Below, piece by piece: positions 40,372 to 54,694 of a stretch of DNA of 64,000 nucleotides. The stretch is from Echiichthys vipera. Its lineage: Eukaryota > Chordata > Actinopteri > Perciformes > Trachinidae. The stretch covers positions 7,604,015 to 7,668,014 of the forward strand of contig OY829659.1 of the NCBI GenBank assembly GCA_963691815.1, given 5' to 3'. The notes beneath the pieces are model-generated. The model searched no databases and was not told the DNA's origin. It was given only the letters and a program-made list of their open reading frames with translations. Each line of letters starts with the position of its first letter. Position 1 is the first letter of the stretch. The position numbers and the translations under genes were made by a program.

Positions 40372-43202
40372 CCACCACAACACCGACAAAATCACTCCAC
40401 TTATTGATGTCCACAAACATACACAAGGTTGGTGCCAACACAATGTTGCTTTAAATTAAATTTAAGATATCTGTCCAAGAAACGTTTTTTATATTGCCAA
40501 TTAACTAAATACTTACTTTTTACATTGTATGTGCAGTCGTTTCAATGCATGTGACTTTAAGAACAGATTGTGAGTCTGAATCCTAAAATCACACATTAAT
40601 TATTCTCCTTATGGTTCTTTTTCTTAGTATACATAATGATTGGAGGGTGCTTTACAGGTGTTGCCCCACACCTCCAGGAATGAATACAGATACGACGATA
40701 CAAGTCAACCATAGAGTGAACAGAGCTTTATGACCGAGAATGCGTCTTGTTTTTCCCAGAAATGCTACTACACATGGACGGCATCCAAAGATACCTTAGA
40801 AAACAACTAATCTCACATGTTGGATTATTTAAAGTCAGGAAGATAAAAGTAGTAGCTAAAAATGCATTTTAAGCATTGTTATTTTACAGATTTAAATAGA
40901 TAAGCTTAATGAAAAAGGTATTAAACAAGACCCACTTTGTAGGAGCTTTTGTTTCTAATGGTCCTTCTGCCGCATCTCCCCAAATCAAGTTGAGTGTGCA
41001 TAATGTTTATAGTGTATAATGTTTCAGAATGACAGACAGCAGCAGGGCTGGAGAGTTTTGCATATTACAAAACAAACCACCGATTGGTGATGAATCACAG
41101 AAGGCAAATTTTCTTAATGGCATGAGTCTTCCACAAGAGCAAGGTTGGTGCTGGCATCATTGGTACAGATTTGATGCTTGACTCAAGAGCAGTGCAGCAC
41201 GGCAGCTTTTTTCACCATCTCATGATATAGAGTATGTCTCACACTAGATTCACATGGTTTTCATGATCATCTTCTTTATATATGAAAAACAAACATGTCG
41301 GCCCTGGAGCTGCAGATATTTTGGAGCTTCTTCTCTCCCTTAAGTTACAAGGGCAACATTAATTTTAGAACCATCCATCAAAGGACAGCAACAAATAGTA
41401 AATGGAGTTCCCTCCTAAACAGAACATGAAACTGATCAATATAAGACAATACGCTGACAATAAGCCAAGAAAAAGCCGAGGTAGGTCTATGTGCACAGCA
41501 GCAACACAAGAAGATCAGTCTTTTCAATTAAAAACCTGCAAAGTTTACAAGCAAAGGCAGGGTTTAGGTAGTCAACAATCGTTATTTGTTGTCCTTAATT
41601 GTCATCCAGCTTTCATGTTGTTAAAAATATTGGATCTTTTACAGTGTATGTTTGCCAATGCAGAGTAGAATAAAATGTCCCCCCGAGCTGCTTGTTGTCA
41701 AAGTCTTATGTGTATTGCTGTCCGTGGTGCTGGTCATGCAGCTCCCACAAGGTTTTTTTTAGTGACTTTGGGCTGTGCTAGTAACTGACTGAGGCCTCCG
41801 ACTATTTGTGTATGAATTGTAAGGTTTAATCATGGGGAGAGACTACCCGACTTTAGCATACTTTGCCATTCTATCTGTCCAGAAACAAATTAATTCATGC
41901 TGATTGAACCAAACCTTAAGAGTCATCCTTAAAATATACAATAAATAAACGTATGATTTCATGGTAATCTTTTAACATAAATATACATAATATTGAACTA
42001 TTCGATATGAGTCCATTGTCGCATTAAAAAAGTCAGTTTGGGTTAGATTAGATTATTTCTGGGTGAGTTAGGCTGCCCTGAAAACTCCCTGGAGCCTGCC
42101 AAGGCCAAGATTCCCTTGGCGCCTTCAATCTGACTCTGCAGACTTAAATGATAACACTCATCGTCACTTCCTTAAAGTCATGTCAATGCATTTTAGCCAA
42201 TGAGATGCAAGCAGGTCTCATTGCTGTCTCGATCCGCCTTCCTAGTATAAGAATCTGGGCTTGGCTGTTTGAGCCTCAGAATTGAGGTGGCTTCACACAC
42301 TTACATACACATACTTGTGTTGAGGACTCTTCTGTTTCTCCTCTCCAAGTAATGAAACTCCTTCAGTATCAGACTTACAGAACTCTGTTATTTTCTTTTC
42401 TTTTCTGGAATCATGATAAATTCTTCCCTAAGTCTGATAAAAATAATCACACATTAAAAAAAAACAAATGTCCAGATAAGTAATATAATTATCTTATTAA
42501 TTTAGAGAAACAGGGCAATTTTTTCTCTCTCAAGTGAATACAACATGCTTTTGTAGGTTTGGGACAATTAGTGGGGAAGGGGAGGAGTGAGTCTGTTCTG
42601 TCTTTCTGTTCTGAACATTGGTTATATACAACTATGCAATCAGACCAGCCCTGAGCAGCTGTCAGCAGGTAGGCAGTAATGCAAGAGTGAGGATCTGAAA
42701 AATGCCCCGAAACCACGGACTGTGCCAAAGCATCAGGGAAACAACATCAAACATGCCATTAAAGTGACACATTGCGTGTGCTTAAAAAACAACAGTAAGA
42801 GTTTGGAAAGCTGACAAAAGAGCAGCAATTCATTACACCGACTCATGAATACACCCAGAGGAACAGAAAGTACACACCTACTGTAGCAATGTCTGAGAAC
42901 AATTGTCACATCCGCATGTGCTTTGTCAATTAGACCGCAACAGCAACAAATTAGATATTTGGACATCTGGTTATATCACACAGCACAAAGCGTGAACTTT
43001 TGTTAACTTATCTATTCAGAGAAGGGTTGGTGTCTCCTCTCTGTCCTGCTTTAACACTTTTACAGTCTTCTACATAAGCCCCTTGTTTTCTATTGATCCA
43101 GGTTGCTATTTAACATCTATTTTGTTACTCACATCAATTAAACCACAATTGTGCGCTGCCAACCGCTGAGCAGCTGACCACATAGGCTTCGTTCAAGGGC
43201 AC
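40372..43202. other. Intergenic DNA, no gene seen
   Basis: Short frames without domains, and no array or window-internal repeat copy noticed. The 42230-42300 stretch is moderately GC-rich. Confidence 0.4.
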
Positions 43203-43805
43203 CTACATGATGTTTACAAAGGGAGAAAAGAGATTTACACTTTCACTGCTCCTGCTAAGATCGTCCTGGTGGAGATGGGGCTTCACACCGCAGCTTCCAA
43301 TCATAGCCCCACTTCTCAAACCCTCCGGCCCTCCAATCGGCCTGTTGAGACAACGCATACATACCCACAAAACACCCCGTCTCATCTGGCCTGCTGAGGC
43401 TTCTCTCAGATTTTTGTGGATGTACAACTTGCCCTCTGACACTAATGGGAGGAAGCGGTGATGGATGGAGTCTGAGCAACTGACAAAACTGGAGAAGATA
43501 CTTTCTAATATTATTGTAGAGACACTTTCATCAACCGGAGGAGGTGTCTGACTGGACCATGGAAGAAGACACCAGAGGGGATAACGGGGCCCTCCTCTAC
43601 AAACTCCAGAGCAGAAATACTCTTCAGTGTGTAGGTCGAATGACACAGACTTGCACTCAAACAAATATAAGAGAATGTCGCTTATGCACAAATACATTCT
43701 ACACACATACATCTTGTGCATTGACATCTTAATCTTCTCGACTGAAGGGGGAAGCCGACAAAAGGAAGCTTTGATCAACTGTCCATGGTGTCTCCTTCTG
43801 TTCAT
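43203..43805 (-). other. Unexplained 200-codon open frame
   Basis: The second-longest non-repetitive frame in the window. It is rich in Cys, Ser and His with no signal peptide, transmembrane segment or domain that I recognise. The 3' half (43203-43480) lies in GC-richer DNA that is also open on the plus strand for 84 codons, which suggests composition rather than selection. It may be a conserved non-coding element or a chance frame. Confidence 0.15.
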
Positions 43806-44439
43806 AACAGAGCCACTCTGAGAGCTGAACTTAAGTGCAAAGAGATTTGTGGGAAATAGAGTGGGTCTTTAAGATCTATTTTAGAGAACAAGGTTGTTAA
43901 AAGTGGAAACTGTCAGAGTAACCTTGGGTTGAGGGTTAAAGAAAGAAATTACCTATGCGGCTAAACTAGCAGCAGCCTGCTAATCTGGCTGTTAAATCTG
44001 ATGTAACACCCTTTCAAGATACGATTTCTGGGTCCAAATGCAACAATGGCCGACCATGTGAACAATTACGATCACATCTTTTGTCAGTTCGACATCTTTT
44101 TCATCGTTAGGAAAGAGGTAAAATGACGATTACGTTGTTTTTTAAAAACTCAGATCTGTTCAAACAACGGGGAACACGGCACTGCGCCGTTGTGATACGA
44201 GGCTCGGAACAGCTTGGACCCGGAAATCATATTTTGAACGGGCGTTATGTAACATAACTTAACAGCCGGATATGGTAAGCTAACCTATCTCAACCTACTC
44301 TCTCTGGTGTTTGACAGCAGGCCTTATGTGCGTTTTTGTCATTTTCAACCTTTTTCAGCTCACTCCAGGTTAGGAGGAGTGATAAGAGCTATAGCTTTAA
44401 ACCCTCTAGACCAAAGTAGTTTGTAACACAAGGTCACAG

Positions 44440-44990
44440 ATGAAAAGGCAGACAAAAGAGACAGAAAGAGACAGAAGAGGCTGATTTATTGATAACAATG
44501 TGGAGACGTGATGGATCTGGGCATCCAGGGAGCATTCCTCCCTGAACAGACGTGATTGAGAGACGGCGAAAGAGAGAAACAGAGATGTGGCGAAGAGCAG
44601 AACAAGGAAGGAAACAGCAGAGACAGTCAGACATGAAAATCAAAGCAAATGTTTCAGAGTGAGAAAAAAATGGAAGAAGGGTAATCAAATAGATTGATTG
44701 ATGCTAGATGAGATGAAGGAAAAGGTTACAAAAAAGGAGAAGACAAAGGGGATAAAACACTGGGAAGTGAGAGATGACTGAAAAAGAAAGAAAGGATTAG
44801 GGAAGGAAAGAGGGAGGGGGCAGGAAAAGTTGCAAAAGTGAAAGAAAGAAAGATCACATGAGATACAGAAGAGAAAAAGTAGGACTGACACAGATAGACG
44901 AAGGAGGAGGAGATAAAGAAAGAGGGAGTGGGGCGGAGGAAAAAAGGAGAAAACAGCTTTTCTAAGCCAGCCAGGAGGAGAGTGCCAGCT
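44440..44990 (+). other. Long purine-rich strand segment
   Basis: About 550 bases in which the plus strand is dominated by G and A (AAAAGGAGAAGACAAAGGGG, GAAAGAAAGAAAGAT and similar). Minus frames across it are Ser/Phe/Leu-rich artefacts. Confidence 0.7.
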
Positions 44991-45035
44991 GTGTTTATCT
45001 GACCTGTGACCTCAAGGCCACTCCAATCTCTACAA

Positions 45036-45242
<207 letters not shown>

Positions 45243-45599
45243 CATGGATTACTGAAGCACTACTTTACCTGATTAAAACAGAAAAGGTTAGAGCCACTGG
45301 CCAGGAAGGAAACACACCTGGGGGAAAACTAAACTATCCTCCAACAGAGTAACAGTTTCAGTCATTTCCACTTGACTCTGCTCTTTAATTTTGAGACATC
45401 TACCTCATCAAGCACAGTTGTTCTTCTCATTGTTTTTCTCTCAAGTCTTTCTGCTTTTTGTGCCAGAAGAGAAGAGCTGCTCCCTAATCCTGCAGCCCTG
45501 GCCTCTGGCAATCAGCTCCTCTCACAAGCCAGACACACACACAAACACACACTTACACACAATGTGTAGGCCAGATCAAAGCCTGACAGCCTCCACAGA

Positions 45600-46030
45600 C
45601 CCCCACTACACACTGAAATATGTCTCTGGGCCTCTTTTTCTCATTTTCGCCATTTCTCCTCATCTTTCTCCTTTATTTCTTGCCCTCTCATCCTTTATCT
45701 CCTCTGTCCCCAACTCTGTATTTTTGTCCCTCCCCCCTCTCCCCTCTCCCCTCTCCCCCCACCCCCTCGTACAGCTCAGTATCTCTTTCTGTCCACCCGT
45801 GAAATATGTCCAGCTGGACGAGCTTCTTCCTCCTCAGCACTCAGCTCACTAACCCAAGAGAGAAAGAAGCAGCTGGTTTTACACAACAAGAGGAAGGGAC
45901 GGATGGGGGGAAGGAGGTAGATGGGAGAAGAGATATGGGGAGTGAGAGATAGAGAAATATGGGAGAAGGTGATGGAGGAAGAGTGGGAGATGAGGAGAGA
46001 GACAATGTACAGGGAGGGGGAAACGTAGCC
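45600..46030. other. Pyrimidine tract followed by purine tract
   Basis: 45630-45800 is CT-rich (TCCCCTCTCCCCTCTCCCC near 45735); 45845-46030 is GA-rich (GGAGTGAGAGATAGAGAAA). The two could partly pair as a hairpin or form triplex DNA. The 153-codon plus frame (45391-45852) is low-complexity. Confidence 0.5.
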
Positions 46031-48249
46031 TGAGACATAACAGACAAGATTTGCTGATGTGGGATAATTTGAAGGTAGATTTCAGCCCAGGACCCGACTA
46101 AGAATTATGTCCATATTGCAAAATCATTCATTAAACACGCAGCAGTATACAATACACTGAGAAACCTTAAAACTGGAAGCTTTTATTGGCCCTAATCTGA
46201 GGGTTTACAGAGCTGCAATAGGACAGGTAAACACTACATCACTGTTTTTATGAAAGGAACTCTTTAAACTGAAATAATTTCATTTTCAACTCCAAGCTGC
46301 CTGCAGATACAATCTAATATAGATTAAACAATATTGTAAACCATCTTTTCCTAATTTAATACAAATGTAGTTGCTTCAGTTTGAGGGACCTGCATTGCTG
46401 TCATGGCTGACTGGGACATTTTTGAGCCGTCATAACATAACACCTGTACTTTTCCTATTGTGACAAGTTAAAATGGCCGACTCCAAAAAGACTTGTTAGT
46501 GATATTTAGGCCTTAATGTAATTTCTAGGAAACAGGACCTACTGGAAACAAATTTATATACACAACTAATTAGTTTTCATTTACGCTGTGAGGACAAATG
46601 ATAACATTACTGTGTCGTAAGATCAGCTGTTTTGACAGAAGACAAATGAAATATGCTGTCAATGTGCATGTTGTATGTTCACCGTCAACATTTTGCGACT
46701 TGATTCAGTCATTAGCATCTTCTCATTGACCTAATAGAAAATTTAATCCAGCCTTGCTTGCTGCAAAAGAAGAAGCAGTTTGTTTAGTTTAAACTGAAGA
46801 CAAACTACATTGTTAGCGTTTCCAACAACACCAATCATGGCTTAAGAGAAAAGAGCGCCACCTCTCGTCAACATGAGCTCCAGGAAAAGAGACAGCGCAG
46901 CGTCGCCCACGCAGTCCTGAATAAAAGAAGAAGCAGAGATCTGGAGGATTACCACGTTAAACTCACCCTCATTCACTCACCACAGATGAGAACACTGACT
47001 AAACATTACAGGCATCTTTCACATCATTTAATCACGTCTATACTTAACATATTAATTTGGCATTTGAGGGTTAGTTCAGTAAATTACAGTGGCGACTGTT
47101 GGTTTCTGTGATAGATAGAGTGCTTTGGGTTTTAGCACACCCGTTCTGGGAATGAGTCACAGCATTATACTTCTCAGACTGAGACAAACAGAGATTACTG
47201 GGCTTAACTACTGCCACACAGGTAGACACTCTGTCAAACACACATGCAGGACACGCAAGGACACACACACGCACACACCAGCAGCAGCAGGAGCCAAAGC
47301 TTTAAGATACACACAATTAAACAGAAGCAGCAAAGGCATGAAAACAGACCTAGTACTGTTGCAATCAATTTGAAAAAAGATAATTGTGCTGCTCTGTCGA
47401 TCGCAGTTCGAGGTGTTGTTGTAGTTTAATTCAACCTGATGAATGAGCCTTTGTATCACTCCCAATGATACAGTGAAAAATGTAGCTTCGGCTTTTGTTG
47501 TCATGAAAAGCATTTTGCAACTTTGTATTTTCATAAGCGTCTGCAGCTTGAGCAAGGGGCGTATATTTCAAAATGTGCATCTCTAAGCCGTGTGATATAG
47601 ACAGAACAATGTAACAAGCGTGTAGTGTTTGAGCACACGCTGCCCTATAACAAGAGATCAACGTGGATTATGTGCAATGAAAAGAATGTAGGCCGAGAAA
47701 AATTATACATTAAAAATGAATCTTTTTTGTCAAGCTCTTTTTTGGCAGAGCAACACGTGTTGAGGTCCATAAAACAGTCTGTAAAACCTGATGACATACC
47801 AGTGCACATTTAAGTCATTCTTTTCATTGTTGAGTAACGTCCTGTAAGTTAATTCTTTATTTGAAGTCAGTGCTGAACATCCTAGAGTTTTCTCCTGTTA
47901 TTGGACCGGTGGGGTCACCCTGCCTTACAACAAGATCTTTATTGGTCTGGGTTTAAGTGTCTTGAGATGATCTCAGTGTTGTCTCAGAGCGGCCCCCGAC
48001 GGAAATAAACACCTGCAGGAAACAACGACTCCCTGTAGAACAGTTGTCGTGAAAACAGGTTAAAATTTACAAGAGACTAATAAACGTTAAAAAAAACATA
48101 GTCAGGAGCTTTAATTGTATCAGTGGCCGATCCTCCTAAGCCCCCAAACAAAACAAAACGAACACATGAAAAGGAATAAGATATATTTAGTTACGGTCAG
48201 ATTTAAATGACACGTGTTGATTTTAAAATTATTTTCAAACCCTAAATCC
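46031..48249. other. Intergenic DNA, no gene seen
   Basis: Contains a short GCGCCACCTCTCG stretch near 46856 and a 14-codon ATG frame, neither interpretable. Other frames are compositional. Confidence 0.4.
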
Positions 48250-48615
48250 TTCAGCACCTTCATATTGCTCCGATTGTGTATGCACGTATGTTCAAAACAT
48301 TCCCTTAGGCCGAGTATGTAAGTATGGTCTTTTTCTCCGTATGCACCACATGTTTGGAACAAACTCCCATCACAAATAAGACAAAAAGGTATTTTTCTGA
48401 TTTTGCTTTTAATTAATTCCACCTGCCAGACCATCATTGCAACATTTCTTTTATATCTCTCTTGCATGTTTTATGGCTAATATCAACTTGTTTTTATTAC
48501 TAGCATTATTATTTTTTGTAAATTATAAATATCTGCATTATTGATTTATTTCACTTGTAAAGTAGTTTAAGTGGCATTTAATGTTATGAAAAGCATTATA
48601 TAAATAAAGATTATT
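48250..48615 (+). mobile_element. Decayed LINE 3' end with remnant of the reverse-transcriptase ORF C-terminus
   Basis: A plus frame near 48332-48440 reads FSPYAPHVWNKLPSQIRQKG, like the WNxLPxxIR signature found at the end of many fish LINE ORFs. A T-rich UTR follows, then GAAAAGCATTATATAAATAA and AGATTATTAT at 48602-48613, the typical LINE end with a short tail. Everything upstream is lost. Clade (L2- or Rex-like) is uncertain. Confidence 0.65.
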
Positions 48616-48661
48616 ATGGTTGTTAGGCATTATTGTTATTAGTGTGATAATTCATATTGCT

Positions 48662-48689
48662 CTTATTATTATTATTATTATTATTATAT
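48662..48689. repeat. (TTA)9 microsatellite
   Basis: Tandem TTA units, about 50 bases after the LINE end. It may be a displaced tail. Confidence 0.9.
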
Positions 48690-49768
48690 TTAGTTGATTT
48701 CAATGCAAGTTTATTTAATTTGCATACAGTAAAGTCGTAGTAGCAACTATTATAGTTTTGTCATTTCAAGATAGTGCAACCTTCTAAAATAATTCAAAGC
48801 ATATAATAACATGCAAGGAATCTTTACAGTTTAAAAAATAGATTTAAAAAAAATGAAACAAGCTCCATTGCTCTTCTGTGTGTTGCGGTCATATTTATGT
48901 ACTGTACATCTAATTAATACAATATATTCAGGCCAATATACTTTTCCAAGTTTAATTCCTATGTATTATATTTTGTGTCAGATGAAAAACACTCGATTTA
49001 ATGGTTATTGACTATCCCCAATTGTGCTTTTTACTTTATGAACACACATTTTAACAGGTAACTAGAGCTTGAAGGTTAATCTTTAACCATGGAAACAGAA
49101 ATTCGACAAAAAAATAAATAAAATGATGAAAGTAGGTCTAAAACTTTGGGGTTTTGTTTTTATCACCTGACCAAAGTATGGGACTCCAGTCACGGTATGT
49201 GGCTGAGATAAACTCTGTACAAATATAGTTTTTGGAGATGAATGTGAATGGCCTCCTTGATCTTTTTTCAAGCCTTGGACGACCACCTGTTATCTGTTAC
49301 ATGGCCCAATCTCCATATGAAAATGTGTGTGAAGACTTCCCAGTAGACTTTACCTTCAGACCATTATGCCCATTATGTTTGCATGACACTGTACACTGTC
49401 GGCTACAGTAAGTCAATGGTACAACTCCATAATAAATGGGCTTGTTTGAGTGACAGTGGTCAAATTACAACATACACACATACCTTACAGACACAAAGAA
49501 ACACACACACCCCTCACCCAAACCCAATTCCACAGCCCTCTACTGCGTACATTGTCTGCTGCTCCAAAAAACAAATTAGTCACACATGTTTGCATTTGTA
49601 CACAAACCCGCCCAGCAACAAACACAACTGAGGGTCAAACACGCATCTGCGCACACGCATACATGAAAACACACACGAAAATACATGAACATACACACAC
49701 GCATGCGTGTACACACCTGCTTAACACGCATGTGCATAACTACACACAGAAATATGTGAGGATGTTTG
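48690..49768. other. AT-rich intergenic DNA becoming CA-rich after 49470
   Basis: Scattered ACACAC blocks at 49470-49760 produce Thr/His frames; no gene. Confidence 0.45.
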
Positions 49769-49785
49769 CACACACACACACACGT

Positions 49786-49819
<34 letters not shown>
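49769..49819. repeat. (CA)n microsatellite with one CGTG interruption
   Basis: CA units interrupted at about 49783. Confidence 0.95.
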
Positions 49820-49820
<1 letters not shown>

Positions 49821-50065
49821 ACTGGTGGTCCTGCTTGGAGAAGAGCTAAAGCTCTGTGTCTTTTGTCTCTCGTGGGAGGCCCAGACAAAAGCAACAGCCT
49901 GACAGGTAAACAAGCCGTCATGTTTGGGCAGACCTACCTGAGAAAGGCTCTCACCCTTCTCAGCATCACCAGACACACCCTCCTCCCACTGCTCTACCAC
50001 CGTCACCGGCTCCAGTCTGTGGCTTTCCTTCCCTGATGTTACTACCCGCGTCTCCTAGTCCCCCC

Positions 50066-50067
<2 letters not shown>

Positions 50068-50097
<30 letters not shown>
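50068..50097. repeat. (CA)15 microsatellite
   Basis: Uninterrupted CA units after a C run (CCCCCC). Confidence 0.95.
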
Positions 50098-50099
<2 letters not shown>

Positions 50100-50821
50100 C
50101 TTTACCCTCATCCACCCTGTGTTTAACTTTGCTTCATAAACCTGATCAGAAACGTTGAGCTCTCATATGAAATCAGGCCTGACAGGTGATACACAGTATG
50201 GCAGCCATCTTGGAGGTTCATAGCGCCAGAGCAACAACTAAGTTAAAAATGGTTACGACTAATACTTGCTTTGAATGTTAGCTACAACAAATCAAAGCTC
50301 AAAGTGATTGTCTTGTACATCTGCTGAGCTTGCTATTCTGTATATGAAAAACGTAGTGTTTAAGATCCTTTAAGACACCCATTATTTCAAATGGCCTGCA
50401 CATCGCCATACTGGTTTTTCTGCTTTTCTGCTGTGACGAATACCTGCATGGCCAATAGAAACGAGCAGCCAGAAGGCAAAATGGAGCAAAAACTAATATT
50501 GTGTGTGTCGGATTTTCCCAAACTGCACTCCGGATCTGATGCACCCATGCACCCATGCACCCACAGCTTCTTCTTTCTTGCTGCTGCCCTTCCTCTTCTT
50601 ATGAGCAGTGGGCTAGGGGGAACGCATGCTTCTTAGCATGTGACAGGAGCATCGTCGTTTCAGATGACGACAACATTATGTAGTCTCACAAGAAGTTTTT
50701 GAAAACACCGCCTATTTTGCTCTGTCCTCCGCAACTTCCCTGACCACCTAATCAGAAGTGTACTGAACCGAGCGGTGAGCGCAGCTTAAATCGTATTGTC
50801 TCTGAAAGGGCTTTTAATAGC
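50098..50821. other. Intergenic DNA, no gene seen
   Basis: Includes a small tandem CACCCATG (50541-50562, three units); otherwise nothing recognisable. Confidence 0.4.
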
Positions 50822-50976
50822 ATGTGGTGGAAAGTAAAAATACATTTACTCAAGCACTGTACTTAAGTGCAATTTTGAGGTATTTGTACTTTCATTTTCT
50901 GCAACTTTATACCTAAGCATCACTACATTTCAAAGGGAAATATTGTACTTTTTCTCCACTACATTGAGTTGGTTTT
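50822..50976 (+). mobile_element. One-ended fragment of the GGTGGAAAGTA foldback family
   Basis: Starts TGTGGTGGAAAGTAAAAATA, then CATTTACTCAAGCACTGTAC, TTAAGTGCAATTTTGAGGTA and TTTTTCTCCACTACATTGAG. These align with the left arm of 28513-29109. The right arm is missing. Confidence 0.8.
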
Positions 50977-52079
50977 ACCTCAAGGCTTCGTATAATTCCC
51001 AGGAGATCAATGATGCAATGGCTGTAGTGCCATGTTCATTGTGCCACACCACACCAGGGCAAAGACCCAAACAGGCTGCAGTAAAACAGGGAATAAAGAC
51101 CTGTTTCACAAGACGATGAATGAATGATCTGCCTTGTTTATTCATGGTTTGTAATAGAAGTTAATACATGTCATAGATGACTAATGGCCCGTTTAAAAGC
51201 AGGGTTTGTTGTTTTTATATCAAATGCTCTAATGTGCCATAATGCACCTCCAGACCACAGAGCATAATATTTAAATGCTGTTTCAGAGGGTTTTTCTATC
51301 CTAGAACAACATTTCCACTGCAATTCTGAATATTTGGATTTCATTTGCCAGTTTATTACAATGGATGTTTGTCAGTTATGGCATGGAAACTAAAATGTAT
51401 CATCCCGGTTAACAAATATTGGTCCAACCCGAATTATCAGAGCATTAGCCCGATGACATTTAATCTGATGTGTGTATAATTCTGCTTCTAACACAGCTAT
51501 CTTAAGTGCAGAGATGCGCACACACACACTGAAGCAGCAAATCCCTGCCAACTTCAGCCCTTCCAAACAATTCAAAACATTTGGGAATCAAGGCTCGTAA
51601 TGCAAGAGTCTAACAAAAGCCACCCACACCTGCTTTATCACTGGAGTGTATTTCTAGTGTTCTCCCCGACCTAAACATTGGGAAGCAGTTCGTTCATTCT
51701 GCACAGCAGATGTCAGATGGTGGAAGATCACGACCACAGGGACAGCGTAGGAGGGTGGGAGAAAGAGGACCGAAAAACAGAAAATGAATGAGGTGTGCAA
51801 AGATAGAGTGACTGGTGGAGAGGTTATGTGATCAGGGATGTAGTGGAGAGTAAATATGTTACTTCAACTCAGTTTACAGTAAGTCTTATGTGTAATAGAG
51901 CTTAAATGGCTTTACATTTAGGAAAGGCAGGGTCATTTCATTTAAAGAACTATTGTGAAGAAATAACACACTGTTCCTCTTAAAGATTAAAAGGGTTCAT
52001 TCACCAGCAATAAAATGTGCACTTGCTCAGTTCAATGCATACACGAGCACTACTGCTACAACTAATAGATGCTGATGAT
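50977..52079. other. Intergenic DNA, no gene seen
   Basis: Short frames only. Confidence 0.4.
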
Positions 52080-52422
52080 AAGAAGAAGAAGAATTACTTT
52101 ATTTATCCCGCACGGGGAAAGGGAATTTTTTTTCACTCTTATTATTGTTGTTACACACACAGGCCCGAAATACACACATGCACAAACAGGACCTATACAT
52201 GCAATTAAGGAGAGATGTTAGAGCGAGGGGGCTGCCAGTGACCAGCGCCCCGAGCAGTTGGGGGTTGTGTGCCTTGCTCAACAGCACCTCAACAGTGCCC
52301 AGGAGATGAACTGGCATCTCTCCAGCCACCAGTCCATGCTCCATACATGGTCCACACAAGGACTTGAACCAGTGACCCTACGGTTCCCAGCCAAGTCACC
52401 TATGGACTGAGCTACTGCCGCA
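52080..52422 (-). mobile_element. Full-length tRNA-derived SINE, minus strand
   Basis: On the minus strand it begins TGCGGCAGTAGCTCAGTCCA. TAGCTCAGTCCA is an A-box match, and GGTTCAAGTCC (52370-52360) is a pol III B box with correct spacing for a tRNA-like head. A central block TTGAGCAAGGCACACAACCC follows, resembling the conserved core of fish SINE superfamilies (V-SINE-like). It ends with an AATAAAGTAATTC and (TTC)n tail. The 7579-7818 copy lacks the head. Confidence 0.85.
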
Positions 52423-52724
52423 CCCGCCCCATAACAACCAAAATACTGTTAGAACATTAGATAGATATTAGATAACTGCCATTGCCTGAGTCGGTCTGCA
52501 GACTAGAGGACTCTTTTCCACTTGTGCTTCTTTTATGCCACTTTTTAGCATTCATGATACCATCACAAGTCCTGCAAATTAATTGACTAAATGCACTGCG
52601 TGTGGAGCGATTTCTGATCTGAAGCCCGTATCGGCAGGCCGACGTCAGTTGTTTGCACCTTCCAAAAACATTATAAATCACTGAAAAATGATAGATATAC
52701 ATAATAAGTTAATGACTTGACAGT

Positions 52725-52850
52725 GGTATGGTTACAGTTTGGTTAGGTTTAGGGAATAATCATTTAGGTTAAGATAAGTACTTTGTTATGGCTAAGGGAG
52801 CTTCGTTGTCATGGTTATAACACAAAACATGTGGTTATGGTTAGGTTAGA
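52725..52850 (-). repeat. Family A repeat fragment (minus)
   Basis: GGTTAGGTTTAGGGAATAAT, CATTTAGGTTAAGATAAGTA: reverse complement of the TACTTATTTTAACCCAAA...CCTAAACCTAA block of 17080-17545. It directly abuts the next element. Confidence 0.55.
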
Positions 52851-52851
52851 T

Positions 52852-53065
52852 TAAAGGGACAGTTTGGAATTTTTTGAAGTGGGATTGCATGAGGTACTTT
52901 TATATAGTCAGTGTATTACCTACAGTAGTTGGCCGTCGGCACGCCACCGGTTCGGAGAAGCAGGCAGGAAGACGGGCACGGAAGTAAAGCAATGTACTGC
53001 TGTGGACAGGGGCAGCAGCTAAATGTATTTTAGCCACCGATAAAAATTCTCTGTCTCTTTAAAAT
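52852..53065 (+). repeat. Non-autonomous repeat, plus copy (partner of 5390-5590)
   Basis: TTAAAGGGACAGTTTGGAAT, GCATGAGGTACTTTTATATA, CAGTGTATTACCTACAGTAG, GTCGGCACGCCACCGGTTCG, GCACGGAAGTAAAGCAATGT and AAATGTATTTTAGCCACCGA. I recognise this as an abundant teleost element. Confidence 0.75.
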
Positions 53066-53512
53066 GACCTGTGGGCCACAGTCTCCAGTCACAGGATAGA
53101 TTTCCTGAAGCCTGAAAACAGCAACAACACTTTAATTACAATATGATGTAAGATTGTGGATTTTTCATCCAACAATGCCAAAAAAAAACCCCAGGTTTAA
53201 GTAACATACTCCGCTTTACATGTATGGAGAAGAAGCATTACAGATTTTTCGCCTATACAGTATTTTGACAGTAATTGTGCTTTATGATGATCACCACTCC
53301 TTTTATTGAAACTACATCATCAGATAAGACTGACAGGAGGAGCAATAAAAACAGAAGAGTCGAACGCCGTGTTACACGAGAAGCCATGTGAAGCTGTTTG
53401 CGTGCGCTGCTGTGGGAAAACGTTCTTTCTTGACTGAGGATAACCAGAGTCCTAGCAATTCCTCCTCCTCCGCCTCCCTAACTCCTCTTTAACCTGGCCT
53501 GCTCGGTCAGGC

Positions 53513-54619
<1,107 letters not shown>

Positions 54620-54685
<66 letters not shown>

Positions 54686-54694
54686 CGTGTGCGT
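54620..54694. repeat. (GT)n microsatellite with GCGT end
   Basis: About 30 perfect GT units followed by GCGTGCGTGTGCG. Confidence 0.96.

Noticed and set aside
45391..45852. 153-codon plus frame, Ser/Leu/Pro-rich
   Set aside because: Built on a CT-rich low-complexity tract; no domain.
46850..46875. CTCF-like GCGCCACCTCTCG
   Set aside because: Match to the core is partial and such strings occur in repeats.
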